8,897 nt of DNA, taken from NCBI GenBank assembly GCA_030618965.1, contig JAUXCJ010000021.1, positions 1 to 8,897 on the forward strand, given 5' to 3'. This document shows positions 1 to 6,961 of the stretch, one piece after another. The translations under genes and the position numbers were made by a program. Below the pieces are notes generated by a model. It did no database searches. It was not told where the DNA came from and saw only the letters and a list, made by a program, of their open reading frames with translations. This stretch comes from Thiomargarita sp. (GTDB taxonomy: Bacteria; Pseudomonadota; Gammaproteobacteria; Beggiatoales; Beggiatoaceae). The first letter of the stretch is position 1; each line of letters begins with the position of its first letter.

Positions 1-66
1 CCCTCAATCCCCCCCGCTGGGGTGGACGTTCCCCCCGCCCATCGGGAGGGGGCTAGGGGGAGGGGT
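1..66. repeat. GC-rich dispersed repeat fused to trmJ 3' end
   Basis: This stretch is almost pure C and G runs, unlike the AT-rich surroundings. On the minus strand it reads ACCCCTCCCCCTAGCCCCC and onward. It contains small hairpins: CCCC-GCT-GGGG at 12-22, and a C-run/G-run pair at 32-52 closed by CCC-ATC-GGG. The predicted peptide on the minus strand (TPPPSPLPMGGG...) is the kind of sequence that appears when intergenic repeats of this family are translated in other bacteria; that link is from memory. Only one copy is visible, and it may continue beyond the window. Confidence 0.6.
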
Positions 67-777
67 CTTTGCTTTTTGTGCCGCTGTTAGAATACCGCGT
101 AAGATATTAACTTCTGAATCAATAGGTTGTATTTTATTAAAGAGGCGATGCAAGCGCCGCATTAAATGTTTGGGTTTATCAGGATCTAAAAATTCAATAT
201 CAATCAAGGTTTGTTCAAGATGTTGATAGAAGTGCCCCATCATTTCTGCGGAGGCTGGCGGATTTTCCAATGCTACAATTTCCCCAGAATGGTTTAGTTT
301 TATAAAGCTCTCGTGCAGTTCATAAGCTAAAATTTGAACCGCAGAAGCGACATTAAGGGAACTGAATGTCGGATTAGTGGAAATTTGTACGAGGAAATGA
401 CAAAGCTCAAGTTCTTCATTTGTCAATCCCGATTGTTCTCGTCCAAAAATAATAGCTACTTTTCCACCAAATTTCAGCGATTTTTCTGCACAGGCTTTTG
501 GTGCTAAAGTTGGCCAAGTGAGATGCCGCAAGCGCGTGCTGGTTCCAAAAACTAGGTGGCAATCTTTTAAGCTGTCTTCAAGTGTATCAAAGACTTGTGC
601 ATTTGCCAAAATGTCATCAGCACCGCTCGCCCGTGCAGTCGCTTCGACATTGGGGAAAAGTTTAGGTTGTACTAGGCGCATTTGTGAGATGCCCATTGTT
701 TTCATGGCGCGTGCAGCAGCACCAATGTTGCCAGGGTGTGTGATGCCAACTAGGATTATCTGGATGTTATTTAGCAT
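4..777 (-). CDS. trmJ: tRNA (cytidine/uridine-32-2'-O)-methyltransferase TrmJ
   Basis: A SPOUT-class (SpoU/TrmH) enzyme that uses S-adenosylmethionine to methylate the ribose 2'-O of nucleotide 32 in the tRNA anticodon loop; cytoplasmic. The 257-residue product starts MLNNIQIILV and shows the three SPOUT motifs: an N-terminal GNIGAAARAMKTMG block (residues 16-29), FGREQSGLTNEE (111-122), and a knot-forming segment with NPTFSSLNVASAVQ (135-148). The C-terminal helical part (about 180-231, ending NILRGILTAAQK) matches the end of E. coli TrmJ. Residues 238-257 are foreign to the family and are encoded by the GC-rich repeat at the window edge. The start ATG lies inside the last codons of argF (7-base overlap) without a clear Shine-Dalgarno, so translational coupling is likely. 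Function is confident; the tail is odd. Confidence 0.93.
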   Translation of the reverse strand: MLNNIQIILVGITHPGNIGAAARAMKTMGISQMRLVQPKLFPNVEATARASGADDILANAQVFDTLEDSLKDCHLVFGTSTRLRHLTWPTLAPKACAEKSLKFGGKVAIIFGREQSGLTNEELELCHFLVQISTNPTFSSLNVASAVQILAYELHESFIKLNHSGEIVALENPPASAEMMGHFYQHLEQTLIDIEFLDPDKPKHLMRRLHRLFNKIQPIDSEVNILRGILTAAQKAKTPPPSPLPMGGGNVHPSGGD

Positions 778-1673
778 AGTAAAAATTCTAATAATGCCTT
801 TTGCGAGTGTAAGCGATTCTCAGCTTGATCCCAGACAACACTTTGTGCGCCATCAATCACTTCTCCAGTGACTTCTTCACCGCGATGAGCGGGCAAACAG
901 TGCATAAATAAAGCATCTGTTTTTGCTAAAGCCATTAGTTGACTATTCACTTGATAAGGTGCAAAACTTTCTGCACGTTTTGTCTGTTCTTCCTCCTGCC
1001 CCATACTTGCCCAAACATCAGTCGAGACTAAATCAGCCCCTTTAATCGCTTGCGAAGGATCAGAAAAAAGGCTAACGTTTGCCTTGGTTTCATTCAGTAA
1101 GTCGCTATTGGGTTGATAATCGCTTGGGCAGGCAATGGCTAATTCAAAGTCAAATTGACAAGCTGCCCGCATATAGGAATGGCACATATTATTACCATCT
1201 CCTATCCAAGCGATTTTTTTGCCTTGAATTGCACCTCTATGTTCAACATAAGTTTGAATATCAGCTAATAATTGACAAGGATGACATATATCAGTTAGCG
1301 CATTGATTACGGGTACTTTAGAATATTGAGCAAAAAGTTCAATTTTTTCCTGCTCAAAAGTGCGTATAGTTACACAATCAACCATCCTTGATAATACTCG
1401 TGCAGTATCCTCAATCGGTTCGCCACGCCCCAATTGTGAATCATGCGTAGATAGAAAAATTGAACGCCCGCCACATTGAATCATAGCGGTTTCAAAGGAA
1501 ACACGAGTACGAGTAGAAGATTTTTGAAAAATAATAGCTAATACTTTGTTTTTAAACGGTTCATATTCTCTATTATTGTTTGGCATGTTTTTGAGTTCAA
1601 TAGCACGCGCAATTAATTTATGTAGTTCATCTTTGGATAAATCCATTAAGGTGAGAAAGTGACGGGGCAACAT
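771..1673 (-). CDS. argF: Ornithine carbamoyltransferase
   Basis: Catalyses carbamoyl phosphate + L-ornithine to L-citrulline + phosphate, the sixth step of arginine synthesis, in the cytoplasm (normally a trimer). The 300 residues match the usual family length. The carbamoyl-phosphate loop SSTRTR is at 52-57, HPCQ at 131-134, DGNN at 159-162, the ornithine-binding SMGQE at 223-227 and HCLP at 258-261. These residues separate it from aspartate carbamoyltransferase. The start ATG is preceded by a good AAGGAGA Shine-Dalgarno (about 1679-1685). It lies 16 bases downstream of argD and overlaps trmJ by 7 bases, which gives an argD-argF-trmJ unit. No arginine-repressor (ARG box) operator was recognised. 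Confidence 0.97.
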   Translation of the reverse strand: MLPRHFLTLMDLSKDELHKLIARAIELKNMPNNNREYEPFKNKVLAIIFQKSSTRTRVSFETAMIQCGGRSIFLSTHDSQLGRGEPIEDTARVLSRMVDCVTIRTFEQEKIELFAQYSKVPVINALTDICHPCQLLADIQTYVEHRGAIQGKKIAWIGDGNNMCHSYMRAACQFDFELAIACPSDYQPNSDLLNETKANVSLFSDPSQAIKGADLVSTDVWASMGQEEEQTKRAESFAPYQVNSQLMALAKTDALFMHCLPAHRGEEVTGEVIDGAQSVVWDQAENRLHSQKALLEFLLC

Positions 1674-1689
1674 AAGCGTCTCCTTGTGT

Positions 1690-2856
1690 TTAAAATTCTC
1701 GAATCAAGTTACTTACTATAGAGATAATTTTATCTGCTTCTTTGTCAGTTAAAATCAATGGCGGCAATAGGCGGATAACACGCTCGGCGGTGACATTGAT
1801 TAATAATCCTTGTTCAAGGGCTTTAGTCACCAATTGAGCACAAGGCTTATCAAGTTCAATGCCAATCATCAAGCCTTTAACTCGAATATCCCGCACAGTT
1901 GCAACACCCTCTAAATCACTGATGAATCCTTGATAAAAACGCTGCCCCAATACTTGAGCGCGTTGCGGTAGCTTTTCTTTTTCAAGGGTTTCAATCACTG
2001 CTAATGCCGCTCTACAGGCTAAGGGATTACCACCAAAAGTCGAGCCATGTGTACCGGGTTGTAAAATATCAGCAGCCTTGCCACGTCCTAAACAAGCCCC
2101 AATTGGCACACCATTACCTAAACTTTTAGCAAGCGTCAACACATCAGGCAGAATATCAGTATGTTGATAGGCAAACCATTGCCCAGTACGCCCCATACCA
2201 GTTTGAATTTCATCAAGCATCAATAGACAATTGTAGCTATCGCACAAATTTAGCACTTTAACTAAGTAATCGTCATCAGGAATAATAATCCCGCCTTCGC
2301 CAATAACTGGCTCTACAAGCACCGCGACGACTTCTGGATGCTGCTTAATAACTTCAGCCATTGCGTCCACGTTATTATAAGGGACATGGATAAATCCCTC
2401 TAGCAGCGGTGCAAATCCTGCTTGCACTTTTGGATTACCAGTTGCTGATAAAGTGGCCAAAGTGCGCCCATGAAATGACTTTTCAGTCACAATTACTGTG
2501 GGTTTTTCTATACCCAACTTATGCCCATACAAGCGAGCAATTTTTAGCGCAGCCTCATTAGCTTCCGCCCCAGAATTACAAAAAAACGCTTTCTCCATAC
2601 CGCTGATTCGCACCAACGCATTTGCTAAACTTTGTTGATGGGGAATATTGTAGAGATTAGAAGTGTGTAATAATTGCTGAGCTTGTTCAGAAATAGCAGC
2701 AGTGATAGTGGGATGAGCATGTCCCAAACCACAAACAGCTATACCTGAAAGGCCATCTAAATATTCTTTTTCTTGTGTATCCCAGAGCCTGACACCTTTA
2801 CCTTTCACAAAAGCGACAGGTTGAGGGGCATAATTAGGCATTAAAGCATTTGGCAT
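1690..2856 (-). CDS. argD: Acetylornithine aminotransferase
   Basis: A PLP-dependent class III aminotransferase that converts N-acetylglutamate semialdehyde and glutamate to N-acetylornithine and 2-oxoglutarate. The enzyme can often also serve lysine synthesis as succinyl-diaminopimelate aminotransferase. Of 388 residues, the visible landmarks are NSGAEANE at 94-101 (phosphate binding), SFHGRT at 127-132, LDEIQTGMGRTG at 214-225 with the PLP-contacting Asp215, the Schiff-base Lys244 in TLAKSLGNG, and HGSTFGGNPLA at 270-280. The N-terminus MPNALMPNYAPQPVAF aligns with typical gammaproteobacterial ArgD starts, so the first ATG is preferred over Met6. An AGG Shine-Dalgarno lies about 7 bases upstream. 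An intrinsic terminator ends only about 22 bases upstream, so its promoter is unclear. Confidence 0.96.
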   Translation of the reverse strand: MPNALMPNYAPQPVAFVKGKGVRLWDTQEKEYLDGLSGIAVCGLGHAHPTITAAISEQAQQLLHTSNLYNIPHQQSLANALVRISGMEKAFFCNSGAEANEAALKIARLYGHKLGIEKPTVIVTEKSFHGRTLATLSATGNPKVQAGFAPLLEGFIHVPYNNVDAMAEVIKQHPEVVAVLVEPVIGEGGIIIPDDDYLVKVLNLCDSYNCLLMLDEIQTGMGRTGQWFAYQHTDILPDVLTLAKSLGNGVPIGACLGRGKAADILQPGTHGSTFGGNPLACRAALAVIETLEKEKLPQRAQVLGQRFYQGFISDLEGVATVRDIRVKGLMIGIELDKPCAQLVTKALEQGLLINVTAERVIRLLPPLILTDKEADKIISIVSNLIREF

Positions 2857-2878
2857 AATTGTACCTATCCCAAAAATG

Positions 2879-2904
2879 AAAAAAGCAGCCCCTAGGGACT
2901 GCTA
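2879..2904 (-). terminator. Rho-independent terminator after the DUF4426 gene
   Basis: On the minus strand the arms AGCAG-T-CCC and GGG-G-CTGCT form a near-perfect palindrome with one mismatch (2885-2904). It is followed immediately by seven T residues (2885-2879). There is no T run on the plus-strand side, so it acts on minus-strand transcription coming from the DUF4426 gene. Its T tract ends about 22 bases before the argD start codon, so it could also act as an attenuator of read-through into argD. Confidence 0.8.
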
Positions 2905-2915
2905 GATTGGTTAAG

Positions 2916-2942
2916 TAGGGGCAATCCCTCTGTGGTTGCCCT
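2916..2942. repeat. REP-like palindromic repeat (GTAGGGGCAA...TTGCCC)
   Basis: GTAGGGGCAA (2916-2925) and TTGCCC (2937-2942) form an inverted repeat, with a 6-bp stem GGGCAA/TTGCCC and an 11-base loop. No T tract follows, so it is not a terminator. Short palindromes beginning GTAGGGGC and ending in GCCC are common interspersed repeats in many bacterial genomes (recollection, not searched). It sits between the DUF4426 stop codon and the terminator. Confidence 0.5.
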
Positions 2943-2954
2943 TATTATTTAATT

Positions 2955-3428
2955 TTAGTCAATAAAAAACTGTTGGCGAAACTTAATTTTATGCGCCTTG
3001 CCTTGAGAATCAGGATCGACTGTAATGGTAAATTCCAAGGTTTCAGCATTAGTAATACTGAATACAGCAATATAATAAACTGCCTTGGAATCCTCACTTC
3101 CTTCTTCAATACGTTGAATTTTCAACTTTTTAAACTGTCCAGCGAGATTGGTGCTGTGAGCAGTGACTTGTGCAAAAACAGCTTGAGTGTGCTGAAACTG
3201 TTTTTTACCGCCTTTGCGAATGGAAATATTCAACAAGCCACGATGCTTACTTTGCACAATCCCATAAGAACGCACCACTTCTGATGGCAACATTTCGGTA
3301 CTGAGGGCATTGTAATGGATGACATAACCATCATCAGTTCTAAACTGCCCAGCCATAATATAAGAGCTTGAGCACAATAGCAAAATCCCTGCTACTATCA
3401 AAGGCAAAGCTTTTTTAAATAACATCAT
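2955..3428 (-). CDS. Exported DUF4426-family protein
   Basis: A 157-residue protein with a signal peptide: MMLFKK, a hydrophobic core at about 7-19, and likely signal peptidase I cleavage after Ala26 (IMA-GQF). Cys19 is preceded by Leu residues rather than a lipobox, so a lipoprotein is unlikely. The mature part matches what I know of DUF4426 (a small periplasmic beta-rich family in gammaproteobacteria): HYNALSTEMLPSEVVRSYGI at 38-57, then KHRGLLNISIRKGG at 61-74 and a closing beta-rich half ending RQQFFID. The biochemical role is unknown. Two ATGs occur in tandem (3426-3428 and 3423-3425) after an AAGGAAAA Shine-Dalgarno, so either may be used. It is transcribed divergently from rpsP and ends in its own terminator. 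Confidence 0.85.
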   Translation of the reverse strand: MMLFKKALPLIVAGILLLCSSSYIMAGQFRTDDGYVIHYNALSTEMLPSEVVRSYGIVQSKHRGLLNISIRKGGKKQFQHTQAVFAQVTAHSTNLAGQFKKLKIQRIEEGSEDSKAVYYIAVFSITNAETLEFTITVDPDSQGKAHKIKFRQQFFID

Positions 3429-3610
3429 TATTTTCCTTTATGTATTCAATTTACTTAATGTTAATATGGGATACAGCCATATAAAGGTGGCTCTAGTGTA
3501 AATCATTTGCTTGAGTTTTTGCTAGTATCTTATCAATTTAATTTTAACTTTGGGTGTATTTGCAAGGCAAATTTTAAGCTTGAACTATCCTAATTAATAA
3601 ATAACATACT

Positions 3611-3638
3611 TTCTTATCATTCATTACTTATATATAAT
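3611..3638 (+). promoter_or_regulatory. Putative sigma-70 promoter of the rpsP operon
   Basis: A perfect TATAAT is at 3633-3638 in the 271-base divergent spacer (3429-3699). The best -35 match 16 bases upstream is weak (TTCTTA, 3611-3616). Transcription would start near 3645, leaving a leader of about 55 bases before rpsP. A second candidate is TTGAAC (3580-3585) with TAACAT (3602-3607). The rest of the spacer is AT-rich and shows no recognisable RNA gene or riboswitch. No convincing promoter for the divergent DUF4426 gene was found. Confidence 0.45.
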
Positions 3639-3699
3639 GGTTGGTTTTTATTTTGTTCAAAGCATAACTCATTTAATTAACAGGATAGCAAAAAATCAC

Positions 3700-4065
3700 A
3701 TGGTTTCTATTCGTTTAAGTCGTGGTGGCGCGAAAAAACGCCCTTTTTATCATATTGTTGTTACAGATTCACGTAATCGTCGTGATGGGCGATTTGTTGA
3801 GCGTCTAGGCTTTTTTAATCCACTTGCTAATGAGAAACAAGAGGGATTGCGCCTTGATATGGCACGCGCTCAATATTGGCTCAGTGTTGGCGCACAACCA
3901 AGTGAAAGGGTTGCTCAATTAATCAAGCAAGTTCAAAAAATGCCTGTAGAAACGGCTGCTGCCCCTGCTGCTGCCCCTGCCGATACAAAGCCAACAGAAA
4001 GTAGCACCGCAGCAGAAACGCCGTCAACTGAGACAACTGAGACAACTGAGACAACTGAAAATTAG
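3700..4065 (+). CDS. rpsP: 30S ribosomal protein S16
   Basis: S16 binds 16S rRNA and is needed for 30S assembly. The start is set at 3700 because the family begins M-V-x-I-R-L-x-R-G-G-x-K-K-R-P; the frame is open from an ATG at 3637, but that ATG overlaps the -10 hexamer and adds 21 non-family residues. An AGGA lies at 3682-3685, with rather long (14-base) spacing. Residues 1-81 form the S16 core: [10 protein letters not shown] at 8-17, [19 protein letters not shown] at 23-41, W60-L-S-V-G-A-Q-P. Residues 82-121 are a low-complexity tail, first Ala/Pro then Thr/Glu ([12 protein letters not shown]), encoded by short tandem DNA repeats. The protein is therefore 121 residues against roughly 80-90 for the compact form. 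First gene of the rpsP-rimM-trmD-rplS operon. Confidence 0.95.
   Translation: MVSIRLSRGGAKKRPFYHIVVTDSRNRRDGRFVERLGFFNPLANEKQEGLRLDMARAQYWLSVGAQPSERVAQLIKQVQKMPVETAAAPAAAPADTKPTESSTAAETPSTETTETTETTEN
3955..3978 (+). repeat. 12-bp tandem repeat in rpsP tail (two copies)
   Basis: GCTGCTGCCCCT occurs twice in direct succession (3955-3966, 3967-3978). It is in frame and encodes Ala-Ala-Ala-Pro twice. The unit is a multiple of three, so gain or loss of a copy would keep the reading frame. Confidence 0.85.
4030..4056 (+). repeat. 9-bp tandem repeat in rpsP tail (three copies)
   Basis: GAGACAACT is repeated exactly three times (4030-4038, 4039-4047, 4048-4056), preceded by a partial copy (CAACT) and followed by GAA. 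It encodes Glu-Thr-Thr repeats just before the rpsP stop. The identical DNA copies point to recent slippage expansion. Confidence 0.9.
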
Positions 4066-4074
4066 TCAAGAGTC

Positions 4075-4569
4075 ATGCGGATAATGATCGGACATATCAG
4101 CGGCCTCTATGGTGTACGTGGTTGGGTTAAAATATTTTCTTATACACGTCCAATTAAAAATATTCTCAACTATTCGCCTTGGCAACTCGGTCAAAATGGA
4201 CAATGGCAAACAATATCGGTATCTGAAGGACGAGCACAAGGTAAAGGTATTATTGCCCGCTTCGAGTCTATTAATGACCGCGATCAAGCCAGTCGTTTAC
4301 TGGGTGCGGAGATTGCTGTTGAGCGTCAACAATTACCTCAGCCATCAGATGGTGAATATTATTGGGCAGATTTAATTGGTTTAACAGTGATAAACCGTGA
4401 GGGGATCACTTTAGGCCAAGTGGATCATTTATTAGAAACCGGGGCGAATGACGTTTTAGTACTAAAAGGCGAGCGTGAACGCTTGATTCCTTTTTTGCTT
4501 GAACAAGTCGTACTTGATGTCGATTTAGCGCAAAGCGTGTTACGAGTCGATTGGGGGGCGGATTTTTAA
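4075..4569 (+). CDS. rimM: Ribosome maturation factor RimM
   Basis: RimM binds S19 in the 30S head and assists late 16S rRNA processing. The 164-residue product has the N-terminal RimM beta-barrel (about 1-83: IGHISGLYGVRGWVKIFSYT at 5-24, NYSPW at 32-36, GIIARFESINDRDQASRLLG around 58-77). A C-terminal PRC-barrel follows (about 92-164: YYWADLIGL, TGANDVLVLKG, ERLIPFL, and a closing VDWGADF). It begins 9 bases after the rpsP stop with only a weak AAGAG upstream, so coupling to rpsP translation is plausible. A second in-frame ATG at 4084 is possible but would shorten the conserved start. Length is normal for the family. Confidence 0.95.
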   Translation: MRIMIGHISGLYGVRGWVKIFSYTRPIKNILNYSPWQLGQNGQWQTISVSEGRAQGKGIIARFESINDRDQASRLLGAEIAVERQQLPQPSDGEYYWADLIGLTVINREGITLGQVDHLLETGANDVLVLKGERERLIPFLLEQVVLDVDLAQSVLRVDWGADF

Positions 4570-4584
4570 GGAGACATTTCCTTG
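4568..4584 (+). promoter_or_regulatory. Shine-Dalgarno that fixes the TTG start of trmD
   Basis: AAGGAGA (4568-4574) overlaps the rimM stop codon and lies 7 bases before TTG at 4582-4584. The encoded protein from this TTG begins (M)[11 protein letters not shown], the exact family N-terminus. No ATG is present nearby, so the TTG is the initiator. Confidence 0.9.
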
Positions 4585-5340
4585 CATATTGGAGTTATTA
4601 GCCTATTTCCCGAAATGCTTGATGCACTGCGTTGTGGTGGCATCACTGCTAGAGCCTTAGAAAACGGATTATTTACACTATCTACTTGGAATCCAAGAGA
4701 TTTTACTCATAATAAGCATCGTCGTGTCGATGATCGTCCTTATGGTGGTGGCCCCGGTATGGTGATGCAAGTCGAGCCTCTGAGGGCTACAATCAAGGCC
4801 GCTCTCAGTACAATGGGCAACGATACGCGGGTAATTTATCTCTCACCACAAGGCCGGCGTTTAGATCAAGATGGAGTTCATAGCTTATTGAATAATAAAA
4901 AATTATTATTTATATCAGGGCGTTACGAAGGCATTGATGAACGAATAATAGAACAAGACATTGATGAACAATGGTCAATAGGCGATTACGTCCTCAGTGG
5001 TGGCGAACTTCCAGCTATGGTGATAATTGATGCCTTGATACGACAATTGCCAGGTGCATTGGGACATAAAGACTCCGCAACAGAGGATTCTTTTTATAAC
5101 GGACTACTTGATTATCCGCACTATACACGACCAGAAGAAATTGACGGGCAAAAGGTGCCAGCCGTCTTATTATCTGGCAACCATTGTGAAATTGCTCGTT
5201 GGCGCAAAAAACAAGCTTTAGGAAAAACCTGGTCTCGTTATCCAGCATTATTAGAAAAAATCCATTTAAATCTTGAACAACAAACATTATTAAACGAATT
5301 TATTACCGAAACCAACCAAAGGGAGATTAAATCAAAATGA
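4582..5340 (+). CDS. trmD: tRNA (guanine-37-N1)-methyltransferase
   Basis: TrmD uses S-adenosylmethionine to form m1G37 next to the anticodon of tRNAs with G36-G37, which prevents +1 frameshifts. It works as a dimer with a trefoil-knot active site. In 252 residues the landmarks are SLFPEM at 7-12, [11 protein letters not shown] at 50-60, [11 protein letters not shown] at 86-96, GRYEGIDER at 113-121, [15 protein letters not shown] at 132-146, Arg154, catalytic-position Asp169 in TEDS, PHYTRP at 179-184 and [10 protein letters not shown] at 199-208. Initiation is at TTG with a strong Shine-Dalgarno. It starts 12 bases after rimM and its stop shares ATGA with the rplS start (4-base overlap), a classic coupling arrangement. 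Confidence 0.97.
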   Translation: MHIGVISLFPEMLDALRCGGITARALENGLFTLSTWNPRDFTHNKHRRVDDRPYGGGPGMVMQVEPLRATIKAALSTMGNDTRVIYLSPQGRRLDQDGVHSLLNNKKLLFISGRYEGIDERIIEQDIDEQWSIGDYVLSGGELPAMVIIDALIRQLPGALGHKDSATEDSFYNGLLDYPHYTRPEEIDGQKVPAVLLSGNHCEIARWRKKQALGKTWSRYPALLEKIHLNLEQQTLLNEFITETNQREIKSK

Positions 5341-5699
5341 CAAACATAATTGCCGAACTGGACAAAGAACAGATGACAAAGGAAATACCTGCATTCAGTC
5401 CAGGTGATACTATTATCGTCAAAGTCAAAATCAAAGAAGGCACCAAAGAACGTTTACAAGCCTTTGAAGGCTTAGTCATCGCCAAGCGTAATCGAGGACT
5501 CAATTCCTCTTTTACAGTTCGCAAAATTTCACATGGTGAAGGAGTCGAGCGAGTTTTTCCAAGCTACAGCCCATTAATTGACAGCATTCAAGTCAAGCGG
5601 CGCGGAGATGTCAGACGAGCGAAACTTTACTACATGCGTAAGTTACGTGGTAAAGCTGCGCGTATTAAGGAAAAGATTGCAGTCAGAAAAGCCAACTAA
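5337..5699 (+). CDS. rplS: 50S ribosomal protein L19
   Basis: L19 lies at the 30S-50S interface of the ribosome. The 120-residue product shows the family pattern: [13 protein letters not shown] at the start, F20-[18 protein letters not shown] at 33-45, a basic [19 protein letters not shown] segment, [18 protein letters not shown] at 67-84, and a very basic C-terminus ([21 protein letters not shown]). Length is normal (about 115-125). The start ATG overlaps the trmD stop by 4 bases, with GGGAGA about 11 bases upstream. Last member of the conserved four-gene operon. Confidence 0.97.
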   Translation: MTNIIAELDKEQMTKEIPAFSPGDTIIVKVKIKEGTKERLQAFEGLVIAKRNRGLNSSFTVRKISHGEGVERVFPSYSPLIDSIQVKRRGDVRRAKLYYMRKLRGKAARIKEKIAVRKAN

Positions 5700-5713
5700 T
5701 AGGATGAAACATT

Positions 5714-6196
5714 ATGCCATCCTTTGATATTGTTTCAGAAGTAGATTTGCACGAATTGTCCAACGCAATTGATCAAACTAACCGAGAAATCTCAACACGG
5801 TTTGATTTTAAAGGCACTGATGCAAAAGTTGACTATTCTGAAGATAGCGTGACTTTACAAGCCGAAACCGAATTTCAATTAGATCAGATTCAAACCATTT
5901 TAAATAAAAAACTGGCTAAGCGGAAAGTCGATATTAATTCGCTAGAGGCTGGAAAAGTAGAAATCCAAAATCTTCGTGCGCGTTTGCCAATGACAGTTAA
6001 GCAAGGCATAGACAAAGACATTGCCAAAAAAATCGTCAAGGCAATCAAAAACACCAAACTTAAAGTCCAAGCATCAATTCAAGGCGAGCAAGTGCGCGTG
6101 ACAGGAAAAAAACGCGATGACTTGCAAGAAATTATGGCCTTATTGCGTGAACAAGACTTTGGTTTGCCCTTACAATTCATTAATTTTAGAGATTAA
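5714..6196 (+). CDS. yajQ: YajQ-family nucleotide-binding protein (UPF0234)
   Basis: A small cytoplasmic protein of two ferredoxin-like folds. A Xanthomonas member binds cyclic di-GMP and acts with a transcription factor; other members bind nucleotides or RNA. All 160 residues fit the family: the start [20 protein letters not shown], then [10 protein letters not shown] at 28-37, [17 protein letters not shown] at 54-70, and a C-terminal repeat of the fold with [34 protein letters not shown] and a final [14 protein letters not shown] at 5701-5704 serves as ribosome-binding site. It lies 14 bases after rplS in the same direction, so it probably shares the transcript. Whether this copy binds c-di-GMP cannot be seen from sequence. 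Confidence 0.94.
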   Translation: MPSFDIVSEVDLHELSNAIDQTNREISTRFDFKGTDAKVDYSEDSVTLQAETEFQLDQIQTILNKKLAKRKVDINSLEAGKVEIQNLRARLPMTVKQGIDKDIAKKIVKAIKNTKLKVQASIQGEQVRVTGKKRDDLQEIMALLREQDFGLPLQFINFRD

Positions 6197-6231
6197 CTGA
6201 ACTGACTTTATTTTATATTTAGGAGCTATAT

Positions 6232-6954
6232 ATGCGTATTTTCCTGACACTCGGTTTATTACTGATGGTTTCATCCGCTTTCGCAGAAGTACCTAGCGCA
6301 GTCACTCAAACCGCAAACCGCTTACAACAACTAATGAATGCTGATAAGGTATCAGTAAATCCTTCCCCAATTGCCAATTTATATGAAACAATGATTGGCA
6401 ATGAAGCATTTTATATCTCCGCAGATGGAGCTCATTTTATAAGGGGTGATCTTTATGAAAGCAAAACGCCTCGAAATTTGACTGATGAGAAACGTAATCA
6501 ATTGCGTATTAAAGCACTCAATACCATGAGTGAAAGAAAAATGGTTGTTTTTGCACCAAAAAATGCTACAAAATACACAGTAAATGTCTTTACTGATGTC
6601 GATTGTCATTATTGTGCCAAATTCCACAATGAAGTAGCTAAGCTGAATGAATATGGTGTCAAAGTGCGTTATTTTGCCTTTCCACGAGCGGGCGTAGGTT
6701 CACCGACTTATAAGAAAATGGTATCAGTCTGGTGCGCCAAGGATAAAAAACAAGCCATGACTAATGCCAAAGCCGGACGTGAAATTAAACCAGTAGTCTG
6801 CAAAAATCCAGTTGCAAAGCAATTGCAGTTGGGACAAAGCATTGGTGTGACAGGAACGCCTGCCCTCGTTTTGTCTGATGGTGAATTAGTGCCTGGTTAT
6901 GTGCCGGCTTATAAGCTGATATCTTATTTGCGACAATCTTTAGGGAAAAAATAG
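6232..6954 (+). CDS. dsbC: Thiol:disulfide interchange protein DsbC
   Basis: A periplasmic disulfide isomerase that repairs wrong disulfides and is kept reduced by DsbD. The 240-residue precursor has a signal peptide (MRIFLTLGLLLMVSSAFA, cleavage after Ala18), an N-terminal dimerisation domain (about 20-80) and a thioredoxin-fold domain (about 110-240). The redox site C125-H-Y-C128 lies in VFTDVDCHYCAKFH, a second Cys pair is C168/C190 (as in E. coli DsbC), and the cis-Pro loop is T209-P210. The segment after it, LVPGYVP, resembles DsbC rather than DsbG. The active-site dipeptide is His-Tyr; E. coli DsbC has Gly-Tyr. A good AGGAG (6221-6225) precedes the ATG. It lies 35 bases after yajQ. Confidence 0.94.
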   Translation: MRIFLTLGLLLMVSSAFAEVPSAVTQTANRLQQLMNADKVSVNPSPIANLYETMIGNEAFYISADGAHFIRGDLYESKTPRNLTDEKRNQLRIKALNTMSERKMVVFAPKNATKYTVNVFTDVDCHYCAKFHNEVAKLNEYGVKVRYFAFPRAGVGSPTYKKMVSVWCAKDKKQAMTNAKAGREIKPVVCKNPVAKQLQLGQSIGVTGTPALVLSDGELVPGYVPAYKLISYLRQSLGKK

Positions 6955-6961
6955 TTTTATT

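Noticed and set aside
518..871. Plus-strand frame of 117 codons opposite trmJ and argF
   Set aside because: It lies opposite two well-conserved genes and its translation resembles no protein; it is a shadow frame.
2916..2942. Second terminator after the DUF4426 gene
   Set aside because: The stem is short with a long loop, and no T tract follows on either strand; a dispersed palindromic repeat fits better.
3637..3699. In-frame upstream extension of rpsP from the ATG at 3637
   Set aside because: It adds 21 residues not found in S16, and its ATG overlaps a perfect -10 hexamer. The family start is at 3700.
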